Shown here piece by piece: positions 12,433 to 21,260 of a stretch of DNA of 64,000 nt (its first letter is position 1; each line of letters starts with the position of its first letter). Below the pieces are notes generated by a model. It worked only from the letters and a program-made list of their open reading frames with translations, did not search any database and had not been told where the DNA came from. Location of the stretch: assembly GCA_963575745.1 (NCBI GenBank), contig CAUYUJ010017982.1:677913-741912 (forward strand), read 5' to 3'. Position numbers and translations under genes: made by a program. Source of the stretch: Prorocentrum cordatum. Its lineage: Eukaryota; Sar; Dinophyceae; Prorocentrales; Prorocentraceae.

Positions 12433-13839
12433 CTAACACTTGGCGTCGATCCACGCCAGCGCCGCGCTCCAAGCCTCAATGCGATTCATCGTCGCATTGC
12501 GGTCGAAGCGGACGCGGCGATCTGCCCTCCCCACAACGGCCCTGAACACCTTCTGTGAAGGCTTGTAGATCACGTAGCCGCACCTGTACGGCGCGTTGCA
12601 CTCGCACGTCGGCGGCTTGGGCAGCACGGCGGGCTTTGGCACGGCAGCCGCGGGTCGCCGCATGGCAGGGGGCCGCGCCTTCTTCATTGGCACAGCCCCC
12701 TCGGCGTCTTCGACGCCTGCCCCGCCCTCGGCGTCACCGACGCCTTCGCCAGCCGCGGAGGGGCGCTTCCTCGCCTTGGCGGTCTTGGCCTTCTTGGCGA
12801 GGAGCGCCCTGAGCTTCTCCTCCTCGTCGGTCAGGTCTGGCTCGGGCTCATCATCGCGCGGCTCATCGCGCGGCTCCTCGCGCGGCGGAAGCTTCGGCTC
12901 CTGCTGCGGCTCCTCGCGCGGCGGGAGCTTTGGCTTCGGGGGCTCCAGCTCCACGCGCGGCTGCGCAGGCGGCTCGGGCGGCCTGAGAGCCGCGGCCGCC
13001 GAGTTGGCGAAGAGCGCCGCGCACAGCGGTGCACCGAACAGGGCCTGCATGACTTGCAACTGCCCGCCAGCCGTAGGGTCTGGGGCTGTCATTGGGGGCG
13101 CTGCAGCTGCAGGCGAGGTCTTCGCCGCGCAACGCCTGCTCGACTTCCTCACGTAGTCTGGCGCGTCCGTCTGGATCTCCTCCAAGGCGGGCCCATCGTC
13201 CTTGTAAGCTGATTTCCACCACGGCTCAGCCGACATGTCCTCGATGCGGTCGAAGTTCCACACCGTGGCGTACCCAAGCGTGGACCAACCCTTGCACGTG
13301 ATGGCCTTGGAGATGGCACCCTTCACCTCTCCGAGGAGCCTGAGCCAATCGCCCCCATGCCCCTTGCCGCTGCCCCACGCCACGAGCGCGGCCATCTTGC
13401 CCTTGGAGCTCTCGGAGAGCGTGTGGGCGCCGATCAGCTTGCACCGAGCGGCGACCAGGCGTATGCACGCCTTCTCACTCAGGTCGCCGCTCTTCAGCGA
13501 TTTGATCTCGCTCGCCGTGAAGACCCTCGATGCAATGCTAATCTCTTGCCATTGCTTGGATCCGCCTGGCATTGACAACATGCCTGTCTTGGTCCCGACG
13601 CTCTGGCACAAGCGTGCGATGTTCTCTTGAGTCCAAGTGTTCAGCGAGTGCTCCCTGATTGTTTTCACCAAGGCTGTCGCCTCGTCAGTACTGATCTGTG
13701 ACAGGTTGTTGATCTTCATGAGGAGGCTGTCGTACTGGTGCTGGGCCACGGCTGATGGGCACAGGCCACATGCGATTTGTGTCGATACCCACTCTGACAT
13801 GTGCTGCAGTTCCGCGCGGAGGTTCGGAACCGTCGTCAT
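12433..13839 (-). CDS. Hypothetical protein, 468 aa, Pro/Glu/Lys-rich C-terminal half
   Basis: An intact single-exon frame. Residues 1-230 look globular and mostly helical (QYDSLLMKINNLSQ, EHSLNTWTQENIARL, KGWSTLGYATVWNFDRIEDM). Residues 240-410 are low complexity, rich in Ala/Pro with PPREEP repeats and basic KKARPP patches that could be nuclear localisation signals. The last 50 residues (CNAPYRCGYVIY, WSAALAWIDAKC) form a second compact segment with four Cys. A leader relic lies about 95 bases upstream, and the start codon sits at the tip of a strong hairpin. It is the neighbour upstream of the DDE-like gene, in the same orientation. I do not recognise the family; an accessory DNA-binding role is only a guess. 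Confidence 0.75.
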   Translation of the reverse strand: MTTVPNLRAELQHMSEWVSTQIACGLCPSAVAQHQYDSLLMKINNLSQISTDEATALVKTIREHSLNTWTQENIARLCQSVGTKTGMLSMPGGSKQWQEISIASRVFTASEIKSLKSGDLSEKACIRLVAARCKLIGAHTLSESSKGKMAALVAWGSGKGHGGDWLRLLGEVKGAISKAITCKGWSTLGYATVWNFDRIEDMSAEPWWKSAYKDDGPALEEIQTDAPDYVRKSSRRCAAKTSPAAAAPPMTAPDPTAGGQLQVMQALFGAPLCAALFANSAAAALRPPEPPAQPRVELEPPKPKLPPREEPQQEPKLPPREEPRDEPRDDEPEPDLTDEEEKLRALLAKKAKTAKARKRPSAAGEGVGDAEGGAGVEDAEGAVPMKKARPPAMRRPAAAVPKPAVLPKPPTCECNAPYRCGYVIYKPSQKVFRAVVGRADRRVRFDRNATMNRIEAWSAALAWIDAKC

Positions 13840-13859
13840 AAGACGACAGTTCCGAACCT
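13820..13859 (-). promoter_or_regulatory. Hairpin enclosing the start codon of the 468-aa gene
   Basis: AGGTTCGGAAC and GTTCCGAACCT pair, followed by GTCGTC/GACGAC, closing on a four-base loop TTAT. A single T-G wobble interrupts an 18-bp stem. The ATG at 13839-13837 straddles the loop and the first stem base. Confidence 0.6.
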
Positions 13860-13935
13860 TCGCGCCTCGCGCCTCGCGATAGGTCGCGCCTCGCGAAAGA
13901 TCGCGCCTCGCGATAGATCGCGATCGATCGCGATC
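13860..13935. repeat. CGCGCCTCGCGA short tandem repeat in 5' leader
   Basis: About three 17-base units CGCGCCTCGCGATAGAT, then GATCGCGATC palindromes, between the leader relic and the hairpin. Confidence 0.7.
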
Positions 13936-13953
13936 GAGCCCAAATGGCTATGC
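13933..13953 (-). other. Relic spliced leader upstream of the 468-aa gene
   Basis: Minus strand GCATAGCCATTTGGGCTCGA plus T matches the leader at 16 of 21 positions. It shares the CATTTGGGCT variant with the relic at 11994. Confidence 0.65.
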
Positions 13954-14229
13954 GACGCGGGCCTGTGTGATCTATATTCGAAACGGGAACCCGACACCAA
14001 CTGATGCCAACTTGCAATGCCCCACGCATCGAAGATTGGTTTCGGATGGCAGTGCGAGTCTACCACCTGCAACGGGTTGCATGCATCTTGGCATACATAG
14101 AACCGACGCGTATATGGCGATGTAAGTGTTGCCGCGTCGCGTATCCCCGCCAGCCCATCCGACTCGAACGAAGAGCGCAGACCACCTGCAGTTGTTATCA
14201 TCATATGTCTCATCATCATTTTCGTTAAG

Positions 14230-14875
14230 TGCGCGCGCGCTGATGCCGAGGGGACGGTCCAAGACATCACTCACAGAACTGGCGTTCTGGATTTAACCTC
14301 ACCAGTCGGGAGCATCCCAAAGTCGCGATCATCCGCATCCTCCTCCTCTTCCGCCTTATCCTCCTCATCTTCCCCTCCTCATCCCCCTCCTCCTCCCCGT
14401 TGCGGCCTTGGGGCTCTATATGTGGTTCCTATTGGGGTTTTGGTGCTGCGTCATCCTACAGATATCGCGAGGCGTCGGATGATCCTATGACGCGAAAAAG
14501 CGGAAACGCATAGCACCAATGCCATTCAGAGTGCGAAGCAGTTGTGAGGGAGCGATGGGGGGGGGGGGGCACGGCTTAGTAGCGTAGTAGGATGGGCAAG
14601 AGCATCAGCACCAGCAGCAACAGGAGGACAACGACGAGGAGGGACGAAGAGGGAATGATGCGATGGGGAGGACGAGGATGGGGATGAGGATGAGGATTGG
14701 GAGGGAGGTGGGAGGAGGAGGCGGAGGAGGAAGGAGGAGGAGGAGAAGGGGGAAGATGAGGAGGGGGACGAGGCACCTGCGCTATCATGCCGACATTATC
14801 ATCCCAGACTCATCTTGCATTGATGCATGCAGGTTTTTTCTCTGACCCCTCCACCCGTCGTCCGTCGCCCCCACG
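14230..14875. other. Intergenic low-complexity stretch
   Basis: Contains a CTCCTC tract (14335-14400), a G10 run (14557-14566) and a GAGGAGGA tract (14600-14770). No coding signal beyond these. Confidence 0.6.
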
Positions 14876-14879
14876 CCCC

Positions 14880-15020
14880 TAGCGGGCATCGCGCTCGGCG
14901 CGCGCCAGCTCAGTCTCGGCCCGAACGTGGGCCGCGCTCGCATCATCTGCGTCGAGCAGCGCGTTCATCCACGCGTCCTTGCTCTTCAAAAACGCATTGA
15001 ACCTCTTCTCTGCCTATCGG
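14880..15020 (-). CDS. Small helical ORF fragment, C-terminal exon
   Basis: The minus strand reads AEKRFNAFLKSKDAWMNALL and then RAETELARAERDAR before a stop at 14880. The Ala/Glu/Arg/Lys-rich, coiled-coil-like composition resembles the three other small frames within 1.5 kb. Neither a start nor an upstream exon could be fixed. Confidence 0.35.
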
Positions 15021-15154
15021 GGGGGGGAGGGAGGGGGGCGATCGCACGGAGGCGGGTGGGACTGGCGACACCGATGGGGCCATTGACTAAGGGGGTGGGC
15101 TCGAGAGCCCATCCCCTCCCCCCTGGCCTCGAGGGGCCCTTGTGTTGTTGTTAG

Positions 15155-15316
15155 TTAACAACCGCCTGCCTTCTTCTCAGCCTGCGTCTTCGCTGCTTTG
15201 GCATGCTTCAATGCCGCCTTGGCAGTCTTCACTGACCGCTGGCGTTCCTGCTTTTCATCCTGCAGCTCAAAGCGCACCTGCGCTTCCATCGCGATCGTCT
15301 TCGCTGATTTTCCCAT
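15155..15316 (-). CDS. Small Lys/Ala-rich helical protein, 53 aa
   Basis: From ATG 15316 it encodes a 53-residue, highly charged, probably fully helical peptide (KTAKAALKHAKAAKTQAEKK near the end). Two leader-like relics lie upstream, the nearest five bases from the ATG. That supports the start and argues that this is a retro-copied small gene rather than chance. Function unknown. Confidence 0.5.
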   Translation of the reverse strand: MGKSAKTIAMEAQVRFELQDEKQERQRSVKTAKAALKHAKAAKTQAEKKAGGC

Positions 15317-15321
15317 GGACA

Positions 15322-15341
15322 CGTGAACCACAAATGGGGAC
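15322..15341 (-). other. Candidate relic spliced leader (two copies)
   Basis: GTCCCCATTTGTGGTTCACG aligns to the leader with one inserted base and four mismatches. A second copy, CAGCAGCATTTGTGGTTCAT, is at 15381-15400 and shares the insertion, so the two are related by duplication. Confidence 0.45.
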
Positions 15342-15721
15342 GCGTAAGCCACGCGTGAACTGGTTCGCAAAGGTGGGCGAATGAACCACAAATGCTGCTG
15401 ACGGTTTGCCAAACGTTCAGCCCCGCCATCGTTGGCGACATGTAGTAAGCTGGGGGGGGGGGGGGCGCGAGAGGTGTGAACAGGAGAGGGGTCGAGATGA
15501 GGAGGCGGCTGGGGGTGGACATGCAACGGGAGTGCCCGATCACGGCGTCGATGTAGTGGGGGGGTATGAGTAGGGCAGTGATGTGTGATCACATGGTTGG
15601 CACTCATGCCATGCGACCGCGTCGCAGACTACATGCGTTTTCACGCAGCCGAGTTGGTTGAGGGCTGAGAGAACGCAGCTTGTAAGCTGCGGCGCGCGCG
15701 CGTGTGTACGCGACTATGCCT

Positions 15722-15937
15722 GCCATGTCAGCCGACTTGAAGGCGCTGCGTGCCAAGCACCGCAAGGAGGACACGGAGCACTTCAATGAACGGTTGGATA
15801 CCCTGATCAGGCACAAGCAGCATTGCCAGAAGATGTCCAAAACGGCGGACCGCAAGGCAGCCAGTATCTCATGCATGACATGTTGCAAGTGGTTGCAATC
15901 CATTCACGTCGAAATATACTTGCTGATTAGAGCATAA
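15722..15937 (+). CDS. Small charged helical protein
   Basis: From the ATG at 15722 the frame encodes a Lys/Arg/His/Asp-rich helical peptide (KALRAKHRKEDTEHFNERL) and then a Cys-containing tail. It runs opposite to the neighbouring 53-aa gene. A poor leader-like match lies at 15644-15664. Function unknown. Confidence 0.4.
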   Translation, partial: AMSADLKALRAKHRKEDTEHFNERLDTLIRHKQHCQKMSKTADRKAASISCMTCCKWLQSIHVEIYLLIRA

Positions 15938-15939
15938 AC

Positions 15940-16130
15940 GGTTGGGCATCACCCGATGCAGTTGTATGCATGTTCGGTTGTGTTGAAACGCATTGCAATC
16001 GGCTGCGAGTAGTTCGCGTCGAAGGGCGCACTTGTGACACTAGGGGGGGGGGGGGGGGGCGTTGAGGCAGCGCCCAATGCAGTCGTATGCATGCGCGTTC
16101 GGTTGCGTTGACACGCAGATATGTACTATC
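15940..16130. repeat. Repeated ATGCATGC/TTCGGTTG motifs and a G17 run
   Basis: TGCAGTTGTATGCATGTTCGGTTG (given here as 5'-ends only: TGCAGTTGTATGCATG and TTCGGTTGTGTTG) recurs about 125 bases later as TGCAGTCGTATGCATG and TTCGGTTGCGTTG. A run of 17 G (16043-16059) lies between them and could form a quadruplex. Confidence 0.55.
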
Positions 16131-16258
16131 ATGATGTCAGGGTGTGAAATTGGTTGTGTAATGGCTTGGCGTTGCGACTGTGGTCGCATGGTCTCAAGCG
16201 GCTGGGCGAACGGTCGCACTTAGCAACGGCGTGTCAACGCCACGTCTGAACCCCGTCC

Positions 16259-16471
16259 ATGCCCACTCGAAAGGCAGACGCTGCATACAAGAAGATGGAG
16301 AAGCTCGTGAAGAAGGCGGAGCAGGCCGCGGATTCGTTCACGTTGCTCTTGGACAACGCCAAGATGTGTAAGGGTGCGGTTGATCGGGCGAATAATCGCC
16401 TTGTGGAGGCAGGTGCTGCCGATCGTGCGCGGGGGCGCAAAGCCTTGGGTATCGGTGAATACGCCGCCTGA
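16259..16471 (+). CDS. Small helical protein, 70 aa
   Basis: An intact 70-codon frame starting MPTRKADAAYKKMEKLVKK. It is Ala/Lys/Arg-rich and amphipathic, with a short Gly-rich end. It is the clearest of four small helical frames clustered between 14.9 and 16.5 kb on both strands. Function unknown. Confidence 0.5.
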   Translation: MPTRKADAAYKKMEKLVKKAEQAADSFTLLLDNAKMCKGAVDRANNRLVEAGAADRARGRKALGIGEYAA

Positions 16472-16579
16472 GTGTGGGTGTCGGGGCGTACTTAGATGGG
16501 GGATCGTTGGGGTTGTGCGTGCAAGCGCATGTATGCGAGCCTTCAGGTTCTCGTTGCAGCTTTTCGCGCGATAAAGCAC

Positions 16580-17510
16580 CCTGCGGAGAGACCGATGATA
16601 CGAATACGAATGAGGACGAGGAGAAATAAGAATAGGATGAGGAGGGTTAGGCGGTGGAGGTGAATGAGACGGAGAAGGAGGATGATGGGGGTGAGAATGG
16701 TGAGGAAGGATAAGGAGGAGGAGAAGGAGGACGAGGATGATGAGAAGGGGGAGGGCGAGCAGGAGGAGGAGCAGGATGAGACGCCCCCGCCGTCGTCTCC
16801 GCCGCCGTCGAACTCGTCGCAGCCAACTCGTCGCCACCAGCTCTTCGCCGTCGCCGTCGCTATCGCAGCCGCCATGGCAATTACTCCTCCTCATCTTCTT
16901 CCCCCTCCTCCTTCTCCTTCTCCTCCTCCCCATCGTCCCCCTCTTCCTCCGCGTGCTCCTTGTCCTGCTCCTCCTCATGCTCCTCCTCCTACTCCTCCTC
17001 ATCCTCGTTGTCGTTCAATCGTGGTCGTCACGGCGGCCGCCGCCCCCCCCTGCACCGCGCGCGCAGATGACGGCGCAGGCGACGGCTTCGACGGCGACGG
17101 CGGGAACGAGGAGGAGACATGCTGAGAATGAAGAGGGCGAGAATGAGACGGAGTAAGAATGAGGGGAATGAGGATGACGAGGAGGAGAATGAGGATAAGG
17201 AAGAGGAGGCCGAGGAGGAGGAGGAGGTGGGGGAAGATGAGGAGGGCGATGAGGCGGAGGAGAAGGAGGAGGAGGATGAGGAGGAGGCGGCGGCGGCGGA
17301 GGAGGAGGCGGAGGAGGATAAAGGTAGGAGGGGGAGGGTGAGGATGAGGGGGAGGATGGGCCTTCCCCTCTTCCTCCTCCTCCTCACCCCCCACCTCCTC
17401 CTCAGAATCTTCCCCCCTCTCCTTCTCCTTGTCCTCCTTCTCCCGCGCATCCTCCTCTCATCCCACTTCCCCTTATTCTCGCTCACGCCACGCTCATACA
17501 TCTCTTATCA
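16580..17510. repeat. Alternating purine (GAGGAG) and pyrimidine (CTCCTC) tracts
   Basis: Nearly a kilobase of strand-biased GGA/TCC microsatellite: mostly G+A at 16580-16780, C+T at 16880-17010, G+A at 17100-17360 and C+T at 17365-17470. The long frames here are compositional. Confidence 0.85.
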
Positions 17511-17634
17511 ACATGATCCAGCGCAGCCGCGGGCAGCGCAGCCAAGCAGACGAGCCAATTCTAGGCACAACGTCGACCACGAGCGAGATGGAGACCCTCG
17601 AAGTTTACTCTAAACATGAGCTCAAACCCTTGGT

Positions 17635-17927
17635 GTCGTATGTCAGAATCTCACATGCGACAAATCTGTCGTATGTCAGAATCTTACATACGACAAATCT
17701 GTCGTATGTCAGAATCTTACATACGACAACGTTGTCGTATGTAAGAATCGTACATACGACATCTCGCTCTTATATATCATAAGGATTCTATTAACACATC
17801 CGTCGTATGTTAGAATCTTACATACGACAACGGTGTCGTATGTAAGAATCTTACATACGACAACTTTGTCGTATGTTAGAATCTTACATACGACAACTGC
17901 GTCGTATGTTAGAATCTTACATACGAC
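17635..17927. repeat. Array of eight palindromic 27-bp units with 6-bp spacers
   Basis: Each unit is a near-perfect palindrome with arms GTCGTATGTNAGA and TCTTACATACGAC. Units start at 17635, 17668, 17701, 17734, 17802, 17835, 17868 and 17901. Within each group of four the period is exactly 33. Spacers are AAATCT, AAATCT, AACGTT and then AACGGT, AACTTT, AACTGC; 41 bases separate the groups. A 33-base period leaves both strands open as 11-residue peptide repeats. No cas genes are present, and this is eukaryotic DNA. Confidence 0.95.
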
Positions 17928-18127
17928 GACCCCCACCATAATAGATCATCCCCGACGGAGGAGAGGCAGCGCGCGGTCTAGAATGGACCCCACGCCTGCT
18001 GCCGCGCTGGTGGCGGCACATTAATGCAGCAGCGGCGGCTTCGGCGCCGCTTTGGTAGTGATTCTGGCGCTACTGCAGATCAGCGGCGAACAGCCGCCTC
18101 CGCCCAGATGTCGGGAGGAGGAACACA

Positions 18128-19447
18128 TTACATATCCAGTTCTTGGCCCTCATCCTCCCCCTCGTCCGTGGTAAGAACCGTTGAAGGAGGAGGGATGAGG
18201 GGGCCCGATAGAACTAGATCTGTATTGTTTTCCTCCACCCAGATGCGCCAGTGCGTCCGCTTGCTCCACCTGACGTAGTCGGCCTTGCCGCGGTCCGACA
18301 TCAGGTCCTGCAGCCCGTCCAGCTGCTCCTTGGTGGCAAGGGCCTTCGCCAGCCTGATGTGGCGCCCGCCGCGGGACTTCTCCTCGCGCCAGCCCTTGCC
18401 GCCGTCGTAGCCTTTATCGCCCTTGCCGCCGTCGTGGCCCTTGCCACTGTCGATGCCCTTGCCACTGTCGTAGCCTGTATCGCCACGGTCGTAGCTTGGA
18501 TCACCGCCGTAGCCCGTGTCACCGTCGTAGCCCTTGCCGACGTCGTAGCCCTTGCGATCATAGCCCTTGTCGCCCTTGCGATCGTAGCCCTTGTCGCCCT
18601 TGTGGTCGTAGTCACGGCTGTCGTAGCCACTGTTGCCGTAGTTGTCGCAGCCACGGTTGTCGTAGCCACTGCTGTCGTATCCGCGGTTGTCGTAGCCACG
18701 GTTGTTGTAACCACGGTTGTCGTAGCCACGCTGGTAGTTGCCACTCTTGTCGTAGCCCTTGCTGTCGTAGCCTCTGTTGTCGTAGCCCTTGCTGTCGTAG
18801 CCCTTGCTCGAGCCCTTGCTCGAGCCCTTGTCGTAGTCGCCCCAGCGCCTGCGGTCGTACCACCTGTTGTCGTAGTCATCGTTGTCGCGGTCGTACCACG
18901 AGCTGGGGTGGTCATACCACTTGGAGCTGTACGGGTCGTAGCGGCGGTCGTAGCCCTTGTCGCCCTTGCCACCGTCGTAGCCCACGTCGCCCCTGTCACC
19001 GTGGTAGCCTTTGTCGCGGCCCTTGTCGATGTCGTAGCCTTCGCCGCTGCCCTTGCCATCGTCGTGGCCCTTGTCGAAGCCCTTGCTCGAGCTGCCTTTG
19101 CCACCGCCGTAGCCCTTGCCACCGTCGATGATGCCCTTGCCACCGTCGTAGCTGGCGTAGTCGTTGCCCGTGTCGTCGCCATCGCCGTCGTCCATGAACT
19201 CCTGCAGGCCCTGGAACGAGTTCAACTCGGGATCCAGCGCGGGCGCCAACTCGAGATCGTCGAGCAAGCCGTCGGCCACGCGCGAGCGATCGTACTTCGC
19301 CAAGACCTTCGCCGTCGGCGGCGTGCTTGGCGGCCGAGGGGCCACCTTGCTGGTGGGCTGCAAGACCTTGGCGGCCGCGGCGCGCCGCCGCTGGCTGAGA
19401 TCCTCCGCCGCCTCCAGGAGCAGCGTCACCGCGGTCTCGTCCGCCAT
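18128..19447 (-). CDS. GYDKG-repeat low-complexity protein, 439 aa
   Basis: The most likely start is ATG 19447 (MADETAVTLLLEAAEDL). Residues 1-90 are a helical head with a basic patch. Residues 95-370 are tandem five-residue units of the type GYDKG/GYDNRG/GYDGG, rich in Gly, Tyr, Asp and Lys. A conserved C-terminal module follows (GRHIRLAKALATKEQLDGLQ, then DLMSDRGKADYVRW). Such aromatic/charged repeats are typical of proteins that form condensates, so a role in RNA or chromatin assemblies is possible but unproven. A related gene lies head-to-head at 20306. A weak leader-like relic is at 19646-19668. Confidence 0.65.
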   Translation of the reverse strand: MADETAVTLLLEAAEDLSQRRRAAAAKVLQPTSKVAPRPPSTPPTAKVLAKYDRSRVADGLLDDLELAPALDPELNSFQGLQEFMDDGDGDDTGNDYASYDGGKGIIDGGKGYGGGKGSSSKGFDKGHDDGKGSGEGYDIDKGRDKGYHGDRGDVGYDGGKGDKGYDRRYDPYSSKWYDHPSSWYDRDNDDYDNRWYDRRRWGDYDKGSSKGSSKGYDSKGYDNRGYDSKGYDKSGNYQRGYDNRGYNNRGYDNRGYDSSGYDNRGCDNYGNSGYDSRDYDHKGDKGYDRKGDKGYDRKGYDVGKGYDGDTGYGGDPSYDRGDTGYDSGKGIDSGKGHDGGKGDKGYDGGKGWREEKSRGGRHIRLAKALATKEQLDGLQDLMSDRGKADYVRWSKRTHWRIWVEENNTDLVLSGPLIPPPSTVLTTDEGEDEGQELDM

Positions 19448-19449
19448 GG

Positions 19450-19625
19450 TGCTGCTGGTTGCACTGGTGATGCTGCTGCGGGTGGTGCTGCTGGTTGCAC
19501 TGGTGGCGATGCTGCAGCTGGTGCTGCTGCGCGTGGAGCTGCTGGATGCACTGGTGGTGCTGATGCAGCTGGTGCTGCTGCGCGCGGAGCGCTGGTAGCT
19601 GCTGCGCGCGGGGCGCTGCAGCTGG
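19450..19625. repeat. GCTGCTGGT-type minisatellite upstream of GYDKG gene
   Basis: Diverged units around GGTGCTGCTGG(T/A)TGCACT fill the sequence just 5' of the start. The frame stays open through it as Ser/Thr/Ala-rich sequence, so a longer N-terminus cannot be excluded. Confidence 0.6.
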
Positions 19626-20164
19626 TCGCGCACTGTCGCGACCCGAGCAACGCTCGGGCCTAAACGGCGGTGGCAACGGAGGACGATGAGGTCGGGAAGG
19701 GATATTCACATCATAGCGTAGCATTGCATGGCATACCATAACCAACATCATGGTTCGCGGTACTGAGTTCATTGTGAGGTCGTGTGATGCTGAGTTAATT
19801 GTGAGGCTGTCTCGAGCGAACGCAGACGACGATGCTAACGCATCTCATTTTCAAGTTCACATCCCCAAGTAAACTCTGACACAACGCATGCATTGCTGCA
19901 TGCACCCATGAGTGCACAGCGCGAAACGATTCGCGACGCAGCCACGCCCCCTCACCCGAATCGCCCCCTCACCTGAATCGCACCCCCCCCCCCTCCCCCC
20001 ATTTGCGCGCGCTGCTGTTTCTGGACCGAGGCCCCCTGGAGGACCCCTTTCTCCTCCCAGGGGGGCGTGGCCGCGCGCGGTGGCGCGCGCGGCCATGGCG
20101 TGCCGCGAGGCGCTGAGCCTACACGAGGACTGCTGGGGTGAGAGCCACAGGAGAAGGATGAAGG

Positions 20165-20300
20165 GGGATGAGGAGGACGAGGAGGAATACGAGGATGATG
20201 AGGAGGAAGAGGAGGATGAGAAGGAATAGGAGGAGGAGGAGGATGAGGAGGAGGGGGAGGGGGAGGAGGAGGAGGAGGAGGAGGAGGAGGAGGAGGGAGG
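20165..20300. repeat. GAGGAG tract
   Basis: A purine-rich GAGGAG microsatellite immediately before the second GYDKG gene. Confidence 0.9.
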
Positions 20301-20305
20301 TCGGC

Positions 20306-21151
20306 GGATTTTCGCCCTCCATACAGGAGCTCCAGCGGGAGCGGCGGATCACAGACAGGCTCCTCGACGTCACAGACATCCTGCTTGGCTGCGACAACAG
20401 TGGCTACGACAACAGTGGCTACGACAACGGCTACGACAAGGGCTACGACAGAGGCTACGACAAGGGCTACGACAAAGGCTACGACAAGGGCTACGACACG
20501 GGCTACGACAGTGATGGCAAGGGCTACGACGACGGTGGCAAGGGTTACGACGATGGCAAGGGCAAGGGCTACGACGGTGGCAAGGGCAAGGGCTACGACA
20601 GTGGCAAGGGCCGCGAGAATGACGGCAGCGGCAAGGGCCGCGACAAAGACGGCGACAGCGGCAAGGGCCACATCAGGCTGGCGAAGGAGCAGCGTGACGG
20701 GCTGCAGGACATGATGTCGGACAGCGGCAAAGGCTACGACGGCGGCAAGGGCAGCGACGGCGGCAAAGGCTACGACGGCAGCAAGGGCTTCGACAAAGGC
20801 TACGACGGCGGCAAGGGCAGCGACAAAGGCTACGACCCGTACGGCAGCTCGAGCAAGGGCTACGACGCGGTCTACGACACGGGCTACGTCAATGGCTACG
20901 ACAAGGGCTACGACAAGGGCTACGAAAAGGGCTACGACGATGGCAAGGGTGCTGATGGCATCGGTCGCGGCTGTACAAGCTACGACGGTGGCACGGGCAT
21001 CGACGACGAGGCCATGGGCTACTACGACGGTGGCAAGGGCTACGATGGTAGCAAGGGCAGCACCGACGGTGGTCTACGACGGTGGCCAGGGCTACGACGA
21101 TGGCGAGGGCTACGACGGTGGCCGACCGACGGCACAGCGGGGCCGAGATGA
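20306..21151 (+). CDS. Second GYDKG-repeat protein, diverged and frameshifted copy
   Basis: The plus strand encodes GCDNSGYDNSGYDNGYDKG and many further GYDKG/GYDGGKG units. An internal GHIRLAKEQRDGLQDMMSD is the same module as in the minus-strand gene at 18128-19447. No convincing ATG precedes it; the head with MADETAV is missing, replaced by QELQRERRITDRLLD. Near 21072 the frame shifts: the Tyr-Asp-Gly-Gly pattern continues in another frame to about 21160. So this looks like a head-to-head duplicate that has lost its start and end. Confidence 0.55.
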   Translation, partial: GFSPSIQELQRERRITDRLLDVTDILLGCDNSGYDNSGYDNGYDKGYDRGYDKGYDKGYDKGYDTGYDSDGKGYDDGGKGYDDGKGKGYDGGKGKGYDSGKGRENDGSGKGRDKDGDSGKGHIRLAKEQRDGLQDMMSDSGKGYDGGKGSDGGKGYDGSKGFDKGYDGGKGSDKGYDPYGSSSKGYDAVYDTGYVNGYDKGYDKGYEKGYDDGKGADGIGRGCTSYDGGTGIDDEAMGYYDGGKGYDGSKGSTDGGLRRWPGLRRWRGLRRWPTDGTAGPR

Positions 21152-21260
21152 GCATGGGCAGGGACTGCGCGAGCGGCATCGCGAGATGCAAAGTTCACTG
21201 AGCAAGATAGAGATTGGAGGGAGAGGGAAGGGGAGGTGGGAAGGCGAAGAGGGAGTGGAG

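Noticed and set aside
16999-17501. Ser/Leu/Glu-rich frames in purine/pyrimidine tracts
   Set aside because: Explained fully by GGA/TCC composition.
17635-17927. CRISPR array
   Set aside because: The units are palindromes with 6-base spacers in a eukaryotic genome and no cas genes are nearby.
18251-19663. 470-residue Val/Ala-rich plus-strand frame
   Set aside because: It is the antisense shadow of the GYDKG repeat gene; the minus frame has the coherent repeat and conserved module.
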